DNA of 64,000 nt, from assembly GCA_038373865.1 (NCBI GenBank), contig JAXGGA010005124.1, positions 1-64,000 on the forward strand, given 5' to 3'. Under the pieces are notes generated by a model. It did no database searches, was not told the DNA's origin, and saw nothing but the letters and a program-made list of their open reading frames with translations. This document shows, piece by piece, positions 1-10,487 of this stretch. A program made the position numbers and the translations under genes. Position 1 is the stretch's first letter; every line of letters begins with the position of its first letter. This DNA comes from Uloborus plumipes (Eukaryota; Arthropoda; Arachnida; Araneae; Uloboridae).

Positions 1-280
1 AACAAAAATCTCCTCTTTGAATCCTTTACACATTTGTGTTTCATCAAGAATTTTTTACGTCCTTGACCACCAACATATCTTTTCATGTTCACATTTCACG
101 CAGAACATTTTTTATACATAGACAAGATCTCCTCTGCATATTTCTATTTCACCAAGAATTTTTTTATGCGTAAGAACAAGATCTCCTCTGCAAATTTATA
201 TTTCACAAAGAGTATTTTGATGTCCATTAAAAAGATCTCTTCTGCATGTTCATATTTTACTCAATATATGTTTCCATGAA
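1..280. repeat. 54-bp tandem minisatellite, 4-5 degenerate units
   Basis: The phrase aagatctcctctgca followed by a 'tatttcaccaagaat' core recurs at 124, 178 and 232, exactly 54 bp apart, with two more degenerate units to the left reaching the window edge. Because 54 is a multiple of 3, one frame stays open for 64 codons, but there is no start context or known domain, so I treat it as non-coding repeat. Confidence 0.75.
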
Positions 281-311
281 AAGCAGGTTATCGATAACCA
301 AAATACATTTA

Positions 312-1225
312 CAGTGAACTCTCACTTATGCACCGCCTCACTTATGCGCCTTTTTCACTTATACGGCGATTTTCAGTGATCTCGACTCATTCCATAGTAA
401 AATAATGATGGTTTCATTCGTTTATGCGTCGCTCTAAAATTTAATATTTCACTTATGAGCCGAAATTTTCTTGCCATATAAAAAATTATTAATTTTTTTC
501 TTTTAAAAAATGAACTTTTTTTCTTCATTTTCCTCTTTTAGCTTTAGCATGTATTGCTCTCGGAAGGTATTCTTTCGACATGAATTACATTTCGGAATCT
601 GGTGTATCTAAATCAAGTAACGCCCCCTATTGAGAATCATGCATGCAAGGAGGGGGAGGGGGAAGAATGAATTCATACCTTTTCTTAGCTCCTTGAATGA
701 AAGGGGTCGGTTTGTTTGGGGACAACCTTAGCAGAGATTGAATACTATTCGGGAATATTTGCAAATTAATTTAGCCACTGACACTCCCTTTTCTTATTTG
801 TATGAACTTGAAAAAAAAAAATTCGGAATTTTATGGGCAAAAGTACATATTTATGAGGGATTATTTTAAAATTGTACAGATTGCTATTTAGGTATGCTTA
901 GTTTTTTTTCCTGTGTACTATCTTATTACCCTAGTAGCACGCTTCGTTTTTTAAATGTTGTAAAATGGTTATTAACGTTGTGACAACGGATTAAAAACGT
1001 TTAAACGTTTTTTGTGCTACCTGGGTAGTTACGTTAACTTACAATAATTTCCGAACCGTTATGTAAATTAATGTATTTTGTATAGAAATATACTTATTCA
1101 CACTCTTACTATAGTTAATGCTGCGTTTTAGTCTTTTGAATGGAATTTTTCACTTATGCGTCTTCCTCACTTATTCGCCTTTTTCTGTTGATCCCTTGGG
1201 CCGGCGCATAAGTGAGAGTTCACTG
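312..1225. mobile_element. pogo/Tigger-like MITE, copy 1
   Basis: The ends are inverted repeats (CAGTGAACTCTCACTTATGC at the left, GCATAAGTGAGAGTTCACTG at the right) flanked by TA on both sides (310-311 and 1226-1227). The CAGT terminus plus TA duplication fits the pogo branch of Tc1/mariner. The interior is AT-rich with repeated 'cacttatgcg' subterminal motifs and no transposase. A shorter copy with the same ends lies at 29929-30487. Confidence 0.85.
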
Positions 1226-1410
1226 TATTTCCATTTTTTGCATTTCAGGAGATTTTCCCGAATTTTACAGGCGATAAATATTGAATAGGGAAGTTTTCGA
1301 TTTTTCAATTTTATTTTTATATGATAGAGCAACATACATGAACATCAACGGCGAAAAAATTTTTGCGCTGCGACAAGTAGTTTTTTTTAAAATAATTTTT
1401 AAATTTCAAG

Positions 1411-1895
1411 CGGGGGTGACGTCACTGGGCATTCGTTGGCGCTTTTGAACTTTCTACTAAGGCGAGAAGAAAGAACGAGAAGCTTTAGATGCGAGGAGCT
1501 CGAGAAACCGGTTTTCTAGTTTCTCCGGCTTCCGCACTGTTGTTCGCTCTGCACTGCCATAATTTTTTTTCCTCGCCAAGTGATGCGTTCTAAAAATTTG
1601 AATACGAATTTCGCCAAAAAATATCAAAACAATCACCCCTAGCAGGGTATTGGATTGCTCTTTGATTAATCCAGTTTTAAATAGTGAATTAGTAGACTTT
1701 AAGGTATTGATTACGGAAGGAGAAAATCCCGCAATGAAACGATAATATAGCAAAAATCAAATTTTTATGGATGAAAGGCTGAAAGTTACTTTCATCCGAC
1801 GTCACGGGTTTCGGTTTCAAGGCGCGCTTTTTTTGCGCGTGGGTTTTTAAAAACATCATTAAGAATCAACCGTTGTGTTTTAAAATTCGGCAATG
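1411..1895 (+). repeat. unclassified dispersed repeat, copy A
   Basis: Starts near a GTGACGTCAC palindrome and ends in 'gcgcgctttttttgcgcg'. It matches 5653-6122 in the opposite orientation through several blocks (for example the 'ggattgctctttgat' and 'ctttcatccgacgtca' stretches). No terminal inverted repeat or target duplication was found, so the class is unknown. Confidence 0.6.
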
Positions 1896-2538
1896 GTGAA
1901 TTTTTGTGTTTTGTAAGCCTCTTAACAATATTTAGTAGTTAATAAAGGGATATTCAATAGGTCACAACTACCCTATTAGAAAACCCCGATAAAAGTAAAT
2001 AAATACTTAAACGTAGAAGACGCAACATTACCAAAGAAATAAAAATTTGTAATGTCTTGGGAATTTAAATTTAGAAATGCGATTTGAAGGGATAAAAAAA
2101 ATAACTTTCATTTTATTATGTGTTAACGCTAATTCAGCAATACTTTAATTACATATAATGTATTCTGTACTTCGTAGCAGATGTCTCAAAACTTTATGGG
2201 AAAGAGATGATGACAAGACAAGAAGTCCTAGGATATTAGCAAGACTGAAACATTTTCCTCTTGATTTTTGAATTTTACTTTTAGCCTCGATCACTGTGAA
2301 GTTTGGTATCACTATAAAGACGAACCAAATTGACCAAACTTTACTTTGCTTTTAATTAAAAGTATAAATCAAAAACAGAATATGACATCTGAAGATGTTT
2401 GTCGATATCTATCGACACTTAAAAAGAGTATAAATTAAAATTAAAAAAAATGATCGGGTGGCGGAAAAGCTAAATTAAAACTCTTGCGTGAAATTCTTAC
2501 AACGCAACGAGAATCTTCATTTGACTTTGAAACTTTGC

Positions 2539-2573
2539 GATGATGATGATGACGATAATAATAATAATAATAA
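2539..2573. repeat. (GAT)n/(AAT)n microsatellite
   Basis: A short run of gat triplets grades into aat triplets. Confidence 0.9.
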
Positions 2574-2965
2574 TTTTTTGCACGTTTAGTTTGTTCATTA
2601 AACTATTATTTTTTTCACATACGATCAAATGATAAGAAAATCCAACAATACAGTTTTATTATTAGATAATTATTTATTCATTCTATTGTTTGCAATAGAA
2701 CTTAAGTTGTCCCCCGATCATGTTTTGCCGTGAGAAGGTAAAGCGAGGTATCGGCAATTTTTTTTCTTTTTTGCATTTTTGTACTTTTAACTTAATGTAC
2801 TAATTTGCCTTTTCCGCTGAAAATAAGCGCGAAAAAACGTCGAGATCAAAAGTTTCCTTCGTGTTAGTATGGAATCCCCCCCCCCCCCAAAAAAAAATCG
2901 CGTTTCTTCAAATATCTCAAGAATTCATTTCTGCAGACACTGCGTTTTTCCTTTCTTCGCCTTTT

Positions 2966-3150
2966 CCTTCATTTTTACGGTATTACTCTGCTACTTACAA
3001 CAAAAACACATTTACAGTGTGCCTTTGCCATCATTTTTACCGTATTACTTGGCTACTTGCAACAAAAACATATTTACAGTGCGCCTTTGCTTCATTTTTT
3101 ACGGTACTACTCCGATACTTGCAATAAAAACACATTTACAGTTTTCATTT
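2966..3150. repeat. 62-bp tandem repeat, 3 units, abutting a splice acceptor
   Basis: Three units begin at 2966, 3028 and 3090, each containing 'tcatttttac', 'ggtattact' and 'aacaaaaacacatttacag'. The array ends about 20 bp before the polypyrimidine tract and acceptor of the cuticle exon at 3172. It keeps two frames open, which explains apparent small ORFs here. Confidence 0.85.
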
Positions 3151-3171
3151 TTTTTTTTTTTCCCGTTACAG

Positions 3172-3231
3172 GTTGTTATCCTACTAGCTGTTGTGGTGGC
3201 TGTCCAGTCTCAAATAATCCAGCCAATCAGG
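3172..3231 (+). CDS. RR-type cuticle protein, exon 2 (signal peptide)
   Basis: This 60-nt exon lies between a polypyrimidine-AG acceptor (cccgttacag) and a GTAAGT donor, and is phase 0 at both ends. It encodes 20 residues, VVILLAVVVAVQSQIIQPIR: a hydrophobic signal-peptide core with likely cleavage near VQS. Arthropod cuticle genes usually place the start codon in a tiny separate exon; I did not find it upstream, so the gene is incomplete at the 5' end. The exon joins in phase to the chitin-binding exon at 6414-6926. The product should be secreted by epidermis into the cuticle and bind chitin. The signal peptide is seen; the missing first exon is inferred from the family pattern. Confidence 0.82.
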
Positions 3232-4511
3232 GTAAGTCTCAATGAACACACCCTCCTCCCAAACTAACTATTTTTCAACAATATTCTATTTGATAGAGTA
3301 GTATGAAAATTGTAGTATTTGATGCGTTTAAAATTTAGCAAAAATACCTTATCACGAAGAGTACGTTCTCTTGATATGCTTTTTCTTTAAAATAAAGTTT
3401 TTAATGTTACAAGCTTATTACATGGCGTCGTCGGAGCTATTAATGTATACCACATTGCTCTTCCGGAATAAAAAGAACAAAATACCGGTAGTGTAAATGC
3501 AATTTACAATGGAAAAAAAATTCTCACGAAACACAATTTACAAAACTAACGGTAATTTTACAAATTTATAATACAGAACTTAAGATTCTAGAAACAGTAC
3601 AGCTCAAGATAAATATTAAATTATTTTTTGCAACGATTTAACATCTACGGAAAAAAATTAATCTCGCAAAATATTTCACATCATAGCAATAACTGTAAAA
3701 GCATCATATTAGAAAGTTGAACTTTGTTTGTGTAAACGTGGGTAGTATCTTTGCCCCCCCCCCTCCCCGCCTTCTTTTTTTTTTTAGTATTTTTTATTTA
3801 GTTCGTGTTAAGTTCATGGTTTTTTTGGGGTTATAATAATTCTCTTTAGGGACATTTTTATATAGTAGAATCTTGATTTGTTGAAATTATAAGCAAACGT
3901 TTTGGAAAAATTGAAAGTTTTGGATAATATTGGATGCTCTAATTTTCAGCATACTTCCCCCACCCCCCATAAGTACTTATGCTGTATCTCATTACAAGGA
4001 CGCTTTATAAAATATAAAGATATTGAATATGAAAACAGGAATAAAATAATACAGTAGTAGCATAAGATTTCTTAATTTTAACTTTTAAAAGTCTTTACGA
4101 GTAAGTTGTTCCTCAAAGAGAAATGTAAGTTTTGGTTGCAAAAGAGTTTTGGACTATTTAAGCTTACTATTTTCTTTGGAGTGAGAGGTGTGATTTTCTT
4201 AGTTTTACTTAGTTCCAATATTATATGAAATGTTTTGAGGGAGGAGAAAATATATATATATATTTTTGAAACCAACACAATCTTAATGCTCATTTGATTG
4301 AAGACATTTGATGCTCACTCACAACTATTGTTGCAATACATTTGATAGTATTTTCAAGAATCCTTTTAACAATACTTTCCCGACTGAATTTGTGGCAACA
4401 TTGGTTTTGGGTTTATTCACTACAGCCAGGGCCATAATCAGTCCTTATAGTTTCGGGAACCTATTTCTCGTGAAATCTATTAAGTCAATAAATTTGATTT
4501 CATGTTCTATA

Positions 4512-4823
4512 GGCAGGAATTCAAGTGAAACACGGACGATCGCAACTCACCATTGCAATCGCAAATTCCCAAATTTGGAGAAGTTGCAATCGCTATAAAT
4601 GCTAATTGCACTGACGTCACTACGGGTGGAGCCAATAAGAGCTCACAAGCAGTCAGCGATCTCCTCTTATTCGCCAAGTAGGCTGTGACGTTTTATCTAG
4701 CTCGTTTTTCATAGGCAAACGTCACGCTAACGTCACGATGTTTTTATCAAGAAACGTTCTAATGTAATTCACTTCCAGTAGCGATTGCAATATGCGATCG
4801 CCTGTTTCACTTGAATTCCTGCC
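4512..4823. mobile_element. TA-flanked MITE (312 bp) in the cuticle-gene intron
   Basis: Left end GGCAGGAATTCAAGTGAAAC and right end GTTTCACTTGAATTCCTGCC are inverted repeats flanked by TA (4510-4511 and 4824-4825). Inside, 'gcgattgcaat' blocks add a second inverted layer. No coding capacity. A fragment of the same right end sits inside a Helitron near 25499-25533. Confidence 0.82.
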
Positions 4824-5454
4824 TAAGTCTGTTGATTTTTGTTACAATAGATGTTAAAAGGGTATTAAAATGAAACATGCAAAAAAAAAAAAGACTCCTC
4901 TTTTCAAAGAAAAAAAAAACTGTATAGATGAATTTGCTCATTGCGGGCATTCGAAGGAGTATGTTTGAGCTTTCTATCTTGCGGCACTAATAAGATGTGT
5001 TAAATATAGACTTTGGTACTTACAAATTTGAAGAATTTTACTGTTTTTTCTAGTGGTATTAAAAATTCGAATGAAAATGTGTATTGTGAAGAAATTACGT
5101 TTGCAATAACTACAATAAAAATAAATACTGCAGAAAAAACAATTTGTGCAATTGTTCAATAATGATAAATTCATTTTTCAAATGCAGTTTCAAAGTAAGA
5201 AAATTTAAATAAAACAGCAATAATAATTTTTCCAGTGAGAAACTATAAGAAGCATTTTCGGAATAGCTTTGAAAAATTTCGAAGGGGTTTGAACCCTAAA
5301 AACCCACCCCTTAAATACGGCAGTGACTACATCAACTTGTATAACTAATTGCGCGTTGAACATTTTACAAAGTGTTTTAAAACAATCGGAAATCACAACT
5401 GCAGAGATATGTGTTACTTTTCAAGAAAATAACTATAGCTCCCCGATCCGTCGA

Positions 5455-5600
5455 TAAAATCGAGTGTTCTAAACTTTATTTATTCAGCTGCATTGCGTAA
5501 TTGCTAGTTTTCAATTAAACACATATTTCTGTCTTGTAGGATAAGTTTTTCACACTATTTATGATAATGAGGAGGTTTCAATCTATTAAATATTCCTATT
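5455..5600 (+). pseudogene. decayed fragments resembling the start of the cuticle exon
   Basis: A stretch at about 5470-5497 (ctttatttattcagctgcat) resembles the region of the real exon encoding PYSFSYT. A second at 5530-5580 (tgtcttgtaggat...tatttatgataatgagga) resembles the acceptor plus first codons. Both are strongly diverged with no open frame, consistent with old partial duplications inside the intron. Confidence 0.5.
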
Positions 5601-5652
5601 TGGACTACCAGATATTGTTAGGAGACTTACAAAACTCAAAATCTCATCATCG

Positions 5653-6122
5653 CAGAACTTTAAAACACAATGATTGATTTTTAATGATTTTTTAAAAAAC
5701 TCACGCGCAAAAAAGCGCTCCTTGAAACCGCAACAAGTGACGTCAGATAGCTGCAATTTTAGCCTTTCACCCACAAAAATTGTATTGCAGCTATACTATC
5801 GCTTTATTGCGCAGTTTTATTTCCTTCCATTATGAATTAGTTTAAATCTATTAATGAAGATTGGATTCGTCAAAGGGCAATCCAATAACCTGCCACGGGT
5901 GTTAGCGATGATGCTTATAAACATTTTGTGGCGCAAACCACATTCAAATTTTTATAAAGACATTACTTGGCTACTTTTACCTATTATGGCAGCCCTGGGG
6001 AAACGCGTTGTGAAAGCACAGAAGAACCTGTTTTCTCTGTGTCCTACACGCAAAGCTTCTCTCTCAACTGGCGCTTGCAAGCGAAGAGCAAAAAATCCTA
6101 CCAGTCATATGACGTCACCGTC
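5653..6122 (-). repeat. unclassified dispersed repeat, copy B
   Basis: Inverted relative to copy A at 1411-1895. Ends include a TGACGTCA-like palindrome and 'acgcgcaaaaaagcgc'. The open frame at 5854-6231 is within this repeat and has no domain. Confidence 0.6.
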
Positions 6123-6261
6123 TCTTGACCTCAAAAAAAAAAAAAAAAAAAAAAACACTTGTCGTGTCGCATTTTTTTTTCCACCGATGTTGTTCATGCA
6201 TGCTGTTCTATCGTATGAAAATAAATTTTAAATTCGAAAATTTTCCTATTATCCTATAGTT

Positions 6262-6345
6262 ATAACTACTTTTCAACTAAACATAACATTTTTTCCTTAT
6301 AGAATTAGGATTACAGAGTTAAACACTACTATGATGATAGTTCTA
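6262..6345 (+). pseudogene. tandem duplicate of the cuticle exon acceptor and first codons
   Basis: 'actacttttcaact' then a T-rich tract, 'ccttatag', 'ggattacagagtt' and 'tatgatgatagt' repeat, about 113 bp upstream, the branch region, acceptor and first ~30 nt of the real exon at 6414. The copy is frame-broken, so it is a decoy or decayed acceptor. Confidence 0.65.
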
Positions 6346-6413
6346 TTTTTTTTTCATTCCACTACACTGTTATCTACTACTTTTCAACTAACTATAACAT
6401 TCCTGTCTTGTAG

Positions 6414-6926
6414 GATTACAGAGTTCCACAATATTATGATGAGAGTCCCAAACCTTATTCATTCAGCTACACCGCAGTCAACGAAGACGGTGTGGGCCAG
6501 AGCTCCAGAACAGAAACAGCCGACGGAACTGGCAAAGTAGAAGGATCGTATACCCTGACCAACGACGAAGGCCACACCAGAATCGTGGACTACATTGCAG
6601 ACCAAGACGGATTCCGGGCGGCCATTCGCACCAACGAGCCTGGCACTGACAACAAGAATCCGGCCGATGTCGTCATCGAATCAGCAGGACCCTATTCCGA
6701 CAGACCCCTGCAGTACGGACCACCTGTTGTAAATGCCCTAAGAAGGCCAATCCAGCCAGTGGTAGTGGATCCAGTTGCACCAGTTGTCGAACCTGTTCCA
6801 GTGGTCCCAGACAACGCTCTTCCACTTGCCAGAAGACCTTTTTACAGGCAACCATCCGTTTATGCCAACAGAAATCTTGCCTACCGTCCAGCCAACAGAT
6901 ATCCTTACAACAGATACCCCTACTAA
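6414..6926 (+). CDS. RR-type (chitin_bind_4) cuticle protein, last exon
   Basis: The acceptor is tgtcttgtag; the exon is phase 0 and encodes 170 residues, then TAA at 6924-6926. Residues 1-14 are a short DYRVPQYYDESPKP lead-in. Next comes the RR chitin-binding core, from PYSFSYTAVNEDGVGQSSR through GSYTLTNDEGHTRIVDYIAD and GFRAAIRTNEPGT. The core is followed by NKNPADVVIESAG, an arachnid signature. The tail is rich in Pro, Val, Tyr and Arg and ends in NRYPYNRYPY. The protein is predicted to be a secreted structural component binding chitin through the aromatic face of the RR domain. Exon 3172-3231 supplies the signal peptide. An ATG at 6492 opens the same frame but lies inside the RR domain and is not the start. 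Identity of the family is strong; RR-1 versus RR-2 assignment is uncertain. Confidence 0.93.
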   Translation, partial: DYRVPQYYDESPKPYSFSYTAVNEDGVGQSSRTETADGTGKVEGSYTLTNDEGHTRIVDYIADQDGFRAAIRTNEPGTDNKNPADVVIESAGPYSDRPLQYGPPVVNALRRPIQPVVVDPVAPVVEPVPVVPDNALPLARRPFYRQPSVYANRNLAYRPANRYPYNRYPY

Positions 6927-7207
6927 AATCTCCAGGTGCCAACATTTCCTCAGTCATCGAAAGAACTCCCTGCACGAATCCATTCAAGTTCATTGTTATG
7001 GTCAAGTTAATGCTCAATGTTGTTTTCGGCATTAAGAGCTTCTATAAATTCTAGACTGCATTACTTAACAGCTTAACATATTTGCTTGCTATGGGTAGAA
7101 TGCCTTTTATATTTCAAATTCGTTTTCTACATGAGACGGCAATGCAATTAGTCAATGTATTGGCTTTTGACTTTTCATGTATGATGTGCATACGCATTTA
7201 TGCTAAG

Positions 7208-7213
7208 AATAAA
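7208..7213 (+). terminator. AATAAA polyadenylation signal of the cuticle gene
   Basis: First AATAAA after the stop codon, about 280 nt downstream, in 'aagaataaaaac'. Confidence 0.6.
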
Positions 7214-8055
7214 AACATTTTTTAAAGACATTATTTACTTTTGACAAAATTCAGAATACCTGGTTGTTTTTTAAAAACATTTGTTTTTAAAGAAAGGATC
7301 TTAAGTTTTACAAATGTTATATGTTTTCCACTATGGGCTTGTTCTCTGATATTTATAGTGTGGTTTTCTAGTATCGTTTGTATCTGCTTTTTTGTTTGCA
7401 AATTGCTTTAATGTTTATTTTTATACATTTTTATAACTCTGTTTCAAATAAATACTCAACATATCAAATTCGATGGACTTATTGCAACAGAGTTTTTGGA
7501 TTGAAATTTTATAAAATCAGAAACATATTTAACAAAAACACGAAACAGAAGAATATTATATTTCGTCAATTTGAAAGCATAGCTCTCGATTTGGGTGTCA
7601 AGCCTACATGTTCCAAATTAATTAATTTATTAAAAGTAAATAAATGAATTTTTAAAAATAATAAACATCACAAATAAAATTTTAAAAACGTTTACTTCAG
7701 CAGTTAGCATCGACTAAGGTGGAATTTAATTAAGATTATTTTCATCTAGTAGTAACAGAAAAAAAATCAATTTAATGCCACTTAAAACTCATATTTCGAA
7801 ATTATAGTTTAAGTCCGTGATTCAAACGAATTTTAAAACACATTTCGTATCAATATGATTAAGAAAAGCATTTCATCTTACAATCCATATGATTTATTTC
7901 ACGGTTGCTATACTTTATTCGTAGATGTATTACGTTCGTTTGATGAATGAATTTTATCTTCAAAATCAAAAGAAATTTTGCAAGGAAAAAAAATGAGACG
8001 TTAGTAAAACAAATTCCTCTGCGACGTGCTATTAAATTACTAAAATTTCTCATGC
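7214..8055. other. intergenic DNA, no gene seen
   Basis: AT-rich. The 89-codon open frame at 7378-7647 has no domain, no splice logic and composition like its surroundings. Confidence 0.4.
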
Positions 8056-8063
8056 TTTTAAAT

Positions 8064-9328
8064 CAGTGGTTCCCAACCTGGGGGCGATTTGGCTCCTCAA
8101 AGGGGCGATAAATTCTTAAGGGGCGATATGGGGGGACGATGGGTTATTTAGAAGAGAAAACAGTAGTAATAAAAGGGTAGCGAAAATCGAAATTGTAAGC
8201 ATGTACTAAACCGGTTGTTCAGAGTTCATACAATTAATCACAAGATTCACAAGTTAAGAAAAAGACAAATTGAAGTTCAAGAGCTTCCTCTTTGCTTCTC
8301 GGATAAACCTTATGGGAAGTATTTTGTCATTCATTGTCAATTTTATGAATTTTCAGATTTTCAATTTATTTTTCTTCAACTTTTTAGTTTCAATGATTTA
8401 TTTTCCCCCAGATTCCAGTATAGAAAAGAAAATAATTTCTTAAAAAATGTACAATTTTTTAAAAGTACGTCGATGATCTTAGTTAAATGTTACCCTTTAA
8501 CCTGTTAACCGGGGAATTAGCTATTGCTCAACTCGTTTCACAATGGGGACTTTTTTTTCGCAGCAATAAGTAATATCACACCTCAAATAATAAAAGAATA
8601 TCGTTTTTAACATATGATTTTTATTTATTTTGATAAAATATTTTATATTTTTAGCCATATTTTGTAGAAAATAAAAAGTACTTAAGTCATAAATTTATTA
8701 CTAATAAAAATATGTAAAACACTGAAATTCACAATAAGAATATTCAAATCAGAAAGTTATTACTAACATGTAAGATACTGAAATGCAGACTAAAATGAAT
8801 CCAAATTGTGGCAGCTCGAAGGATAGATCATGCAGCTCCCGTTTTCCCGTTAATAGCGCTCAAGTTACATATTACAAGAACATGAAAATTCATGACGCAT
8901 CGACAATATGATGACATATATATAACCACTCTAAGATTTAATAGATAAGAACAACGTAGAACGTGATGGAATCAATATATTACGATTAATTTCCATGACG
9001 AAAAATTTCGTCATGCCCATTGCTGTAGGCTTTTGTGTATGACGAAATATTTCGTCATACCCAGTTAACAGGTTAAATGTTAATCGGTTCGCTTTGTGAA
9101 AGAAAAAAATCAAAGCATTTATTTATTTATTAATATTTTTAGTTTAAAAGTGATTAGTTATAATTGCTTTATTTGGAAAAAATTTACTTCAAATTAAAGT
9201 TAGGTATTTATATTTTCAATAACATCGATGTTCACTTGCGCCAACTTATGTTTTTCTCGATAAAGAAAATAGAGGTAGGGCGCGATAGGCGTCAGTTAGC
9301 ATCTTGAAGGGGACGATGAGAAACACTG
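8064..9328. mobile_element. hAT-like element with a nested piggyBac-like MITE
   Basis: Starts CAGTGGTTCCCAACC and ends GATGAGAAACACTG, the classic hAT (Charlie-type) terminal pattern. Flanks are ttttaaat (8056-8063) and ttctaaat (9329-9336), a 7 of 8 match to an 8-bp target duplication. A TTAA element at 8501-9072 interrupts it. No transposase frame remains. Confidence 0.8.
8501..9072. mobile_element. piggyBac-like MITE (TTAA)
   Basis: Ends are CCTGTTAACCGGGG and CCCAGTTAACAGG, with TTAA on both sides (8497-8500, 9073-9076). It is 572 bp and non-coding, with an internal inverted pair of 'atgacgaaat' motifs near 8995-9060. It lies inside the hAT element at 8064-9328, so it is the younger of the two. 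Confidence 0.83.
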
Positions 9329-9625
9329 TTCTAAATCAATTCAGCTCTGCATTTACTCCAGTAAAGAACGGTTTGAATAATATCGGAAATGTTGAAAGTT
9401 AACTGGGAATGGGTTTAAAATACAACTTCACTTTTTTCGAATCTACTGATCCTTACTTTAGATCATGGTAAAGACATGGCATGCAAGCTGTTACATATCG
9501 CGATGAATCTTATGCGAAGAAGAGACAGTTATAAATCCAGCTGTCTTAATTAGTCAGGATTTTAAGTTTAGCCAGGAGTGCAGTGTGGCAAGTAACAGAG
9601 CCAACATAATGTTAATTTATCATTA

Positions 9626-9977
9626 TGTTTGTTGCTGTTGTTACTGAAACAACTCGGGTACCCAAGCCCGAGTAGACGCATCTTCTGAATTTAAGGCGGA
9701 ATAAGTGCGGCTTCCATTTTTACGAGCACCATTAAGGGGGAAGTCCGATTTAGCTCCAGAGCGCTCTGTTCTTTTGATCCAGACCAAGGGCCGAGCAAAA
9801 CCCTCGTCTAGTACCCCCAGAGGTATCGTTTCACTTGGAGGACTTTGTGACCACGACCCTCATTTTACGTCGACCAGCCACCATTAGTAACGACAGTGGA
9901 TCTTTGATCGGCTAGGATCGAACCCGGAACCTCCCGGTTACGAGTCCGACGCCTAACCGATTAGGTTACCACTGCCC
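9626..9977 (-). mobile_element. tRNA-derived SINE, copy 1
   Basis: Read on the minus strand from 9977 it begins gggcagtggtaacc, with an A-box-like TAACCTAATCGGTTAGG and a B box GGTTCGATCC, then a non-tRNA body shared with 21988-22280 (for example cctctgggggtac). Candidate target duplication: aatttatcatta (9614-9625) versus attttatcatta (9978-9989). Confidence 0.8.
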
Positions 9978-10483
9978 ATTTTATCATTAAGTCTATTTCA
10001 CAAAATAGACACATTCCAAAGAACTTCTTTTACCTTTGGGTAAGTTTGGTAAGACCTCATGTAGGATATGCTGCAGTTTTGGTTTCCTTACTTTAAGAAA
10101 GCTATTATTGTATTGTAAAGGGTTCAAAGCAGAGCTACGACGTTTGTAAATGGAAGCTTTCTAATTTAGATTATTACTAACCCAGGCTTAGATTGCTTAA
10201 TATGTATAGTCAGGACCCGACACAGAGTGATTTTACTGCCGTTATTCGGTACCTTCGCATAAAAACATAATTTAAAATCGGTACTTTCACAAAAATAAAG
10301 TAACAAAATAAAAAATAGCACCATGCACAAAAACTATATTAAAATTCGTTATAAAACAAAATGTACCCATTAAGCGAAATGCTTAAGTTGATTTATATGA
10401 ACATCCCATGAGTAACGACTTTTTCATAGTATTTGAATTCACTTTTAGCCTTTTTCGCCTAAGTGCAATTACAAAATTTTAGC
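9978..10483. other. intergenic DNA, nothing recognised
   Basis: No coding, RNA or repeat structure visible to me. Confidence 0.4.
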
Positions 10484-10487
10484 TCAA

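Larger units (their letters stand above)
1226..2965. other. intergenic AT-rich DNA, no gene seen
   Basis: Contains dispersed repeat copy A (about 1411-1895) and a short GAT/AAT microsatellite (2539-2573). No ORF here carries a recognisable domain. The missing first exon of the cuticle gene, expected to encode only a few residues, could lie here but cannot be placed by eye. Confidence 0.5.

Noticed and set aside
85..279. 64-codon ORF with an 18-residue periodicity
   Set aside because: It is the 54-bp minisatellite read in a frame that happens to lack stops; no domain and no gene context.
2861..3267. Overlapping ORFs of 88, 132 and 62 codons
   Set aside because: Produced by the 62-bp tandem repeat; only 3172-3231 is supported as an exon by splice sites and signal-peptide content.
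6331..6540. 69-codon ORF overlapping the cuticle exon
   Set aside because: Wrong frame; the RR domain is read in the frame starting GATTAC at 6414.
9640..9980. A functional tRNA gene on the minus strand
   Set aside because: A and B boxes are present, but the anticodon stem is mismatched and the body continues as a SINE with a second copy at 21988-22280.
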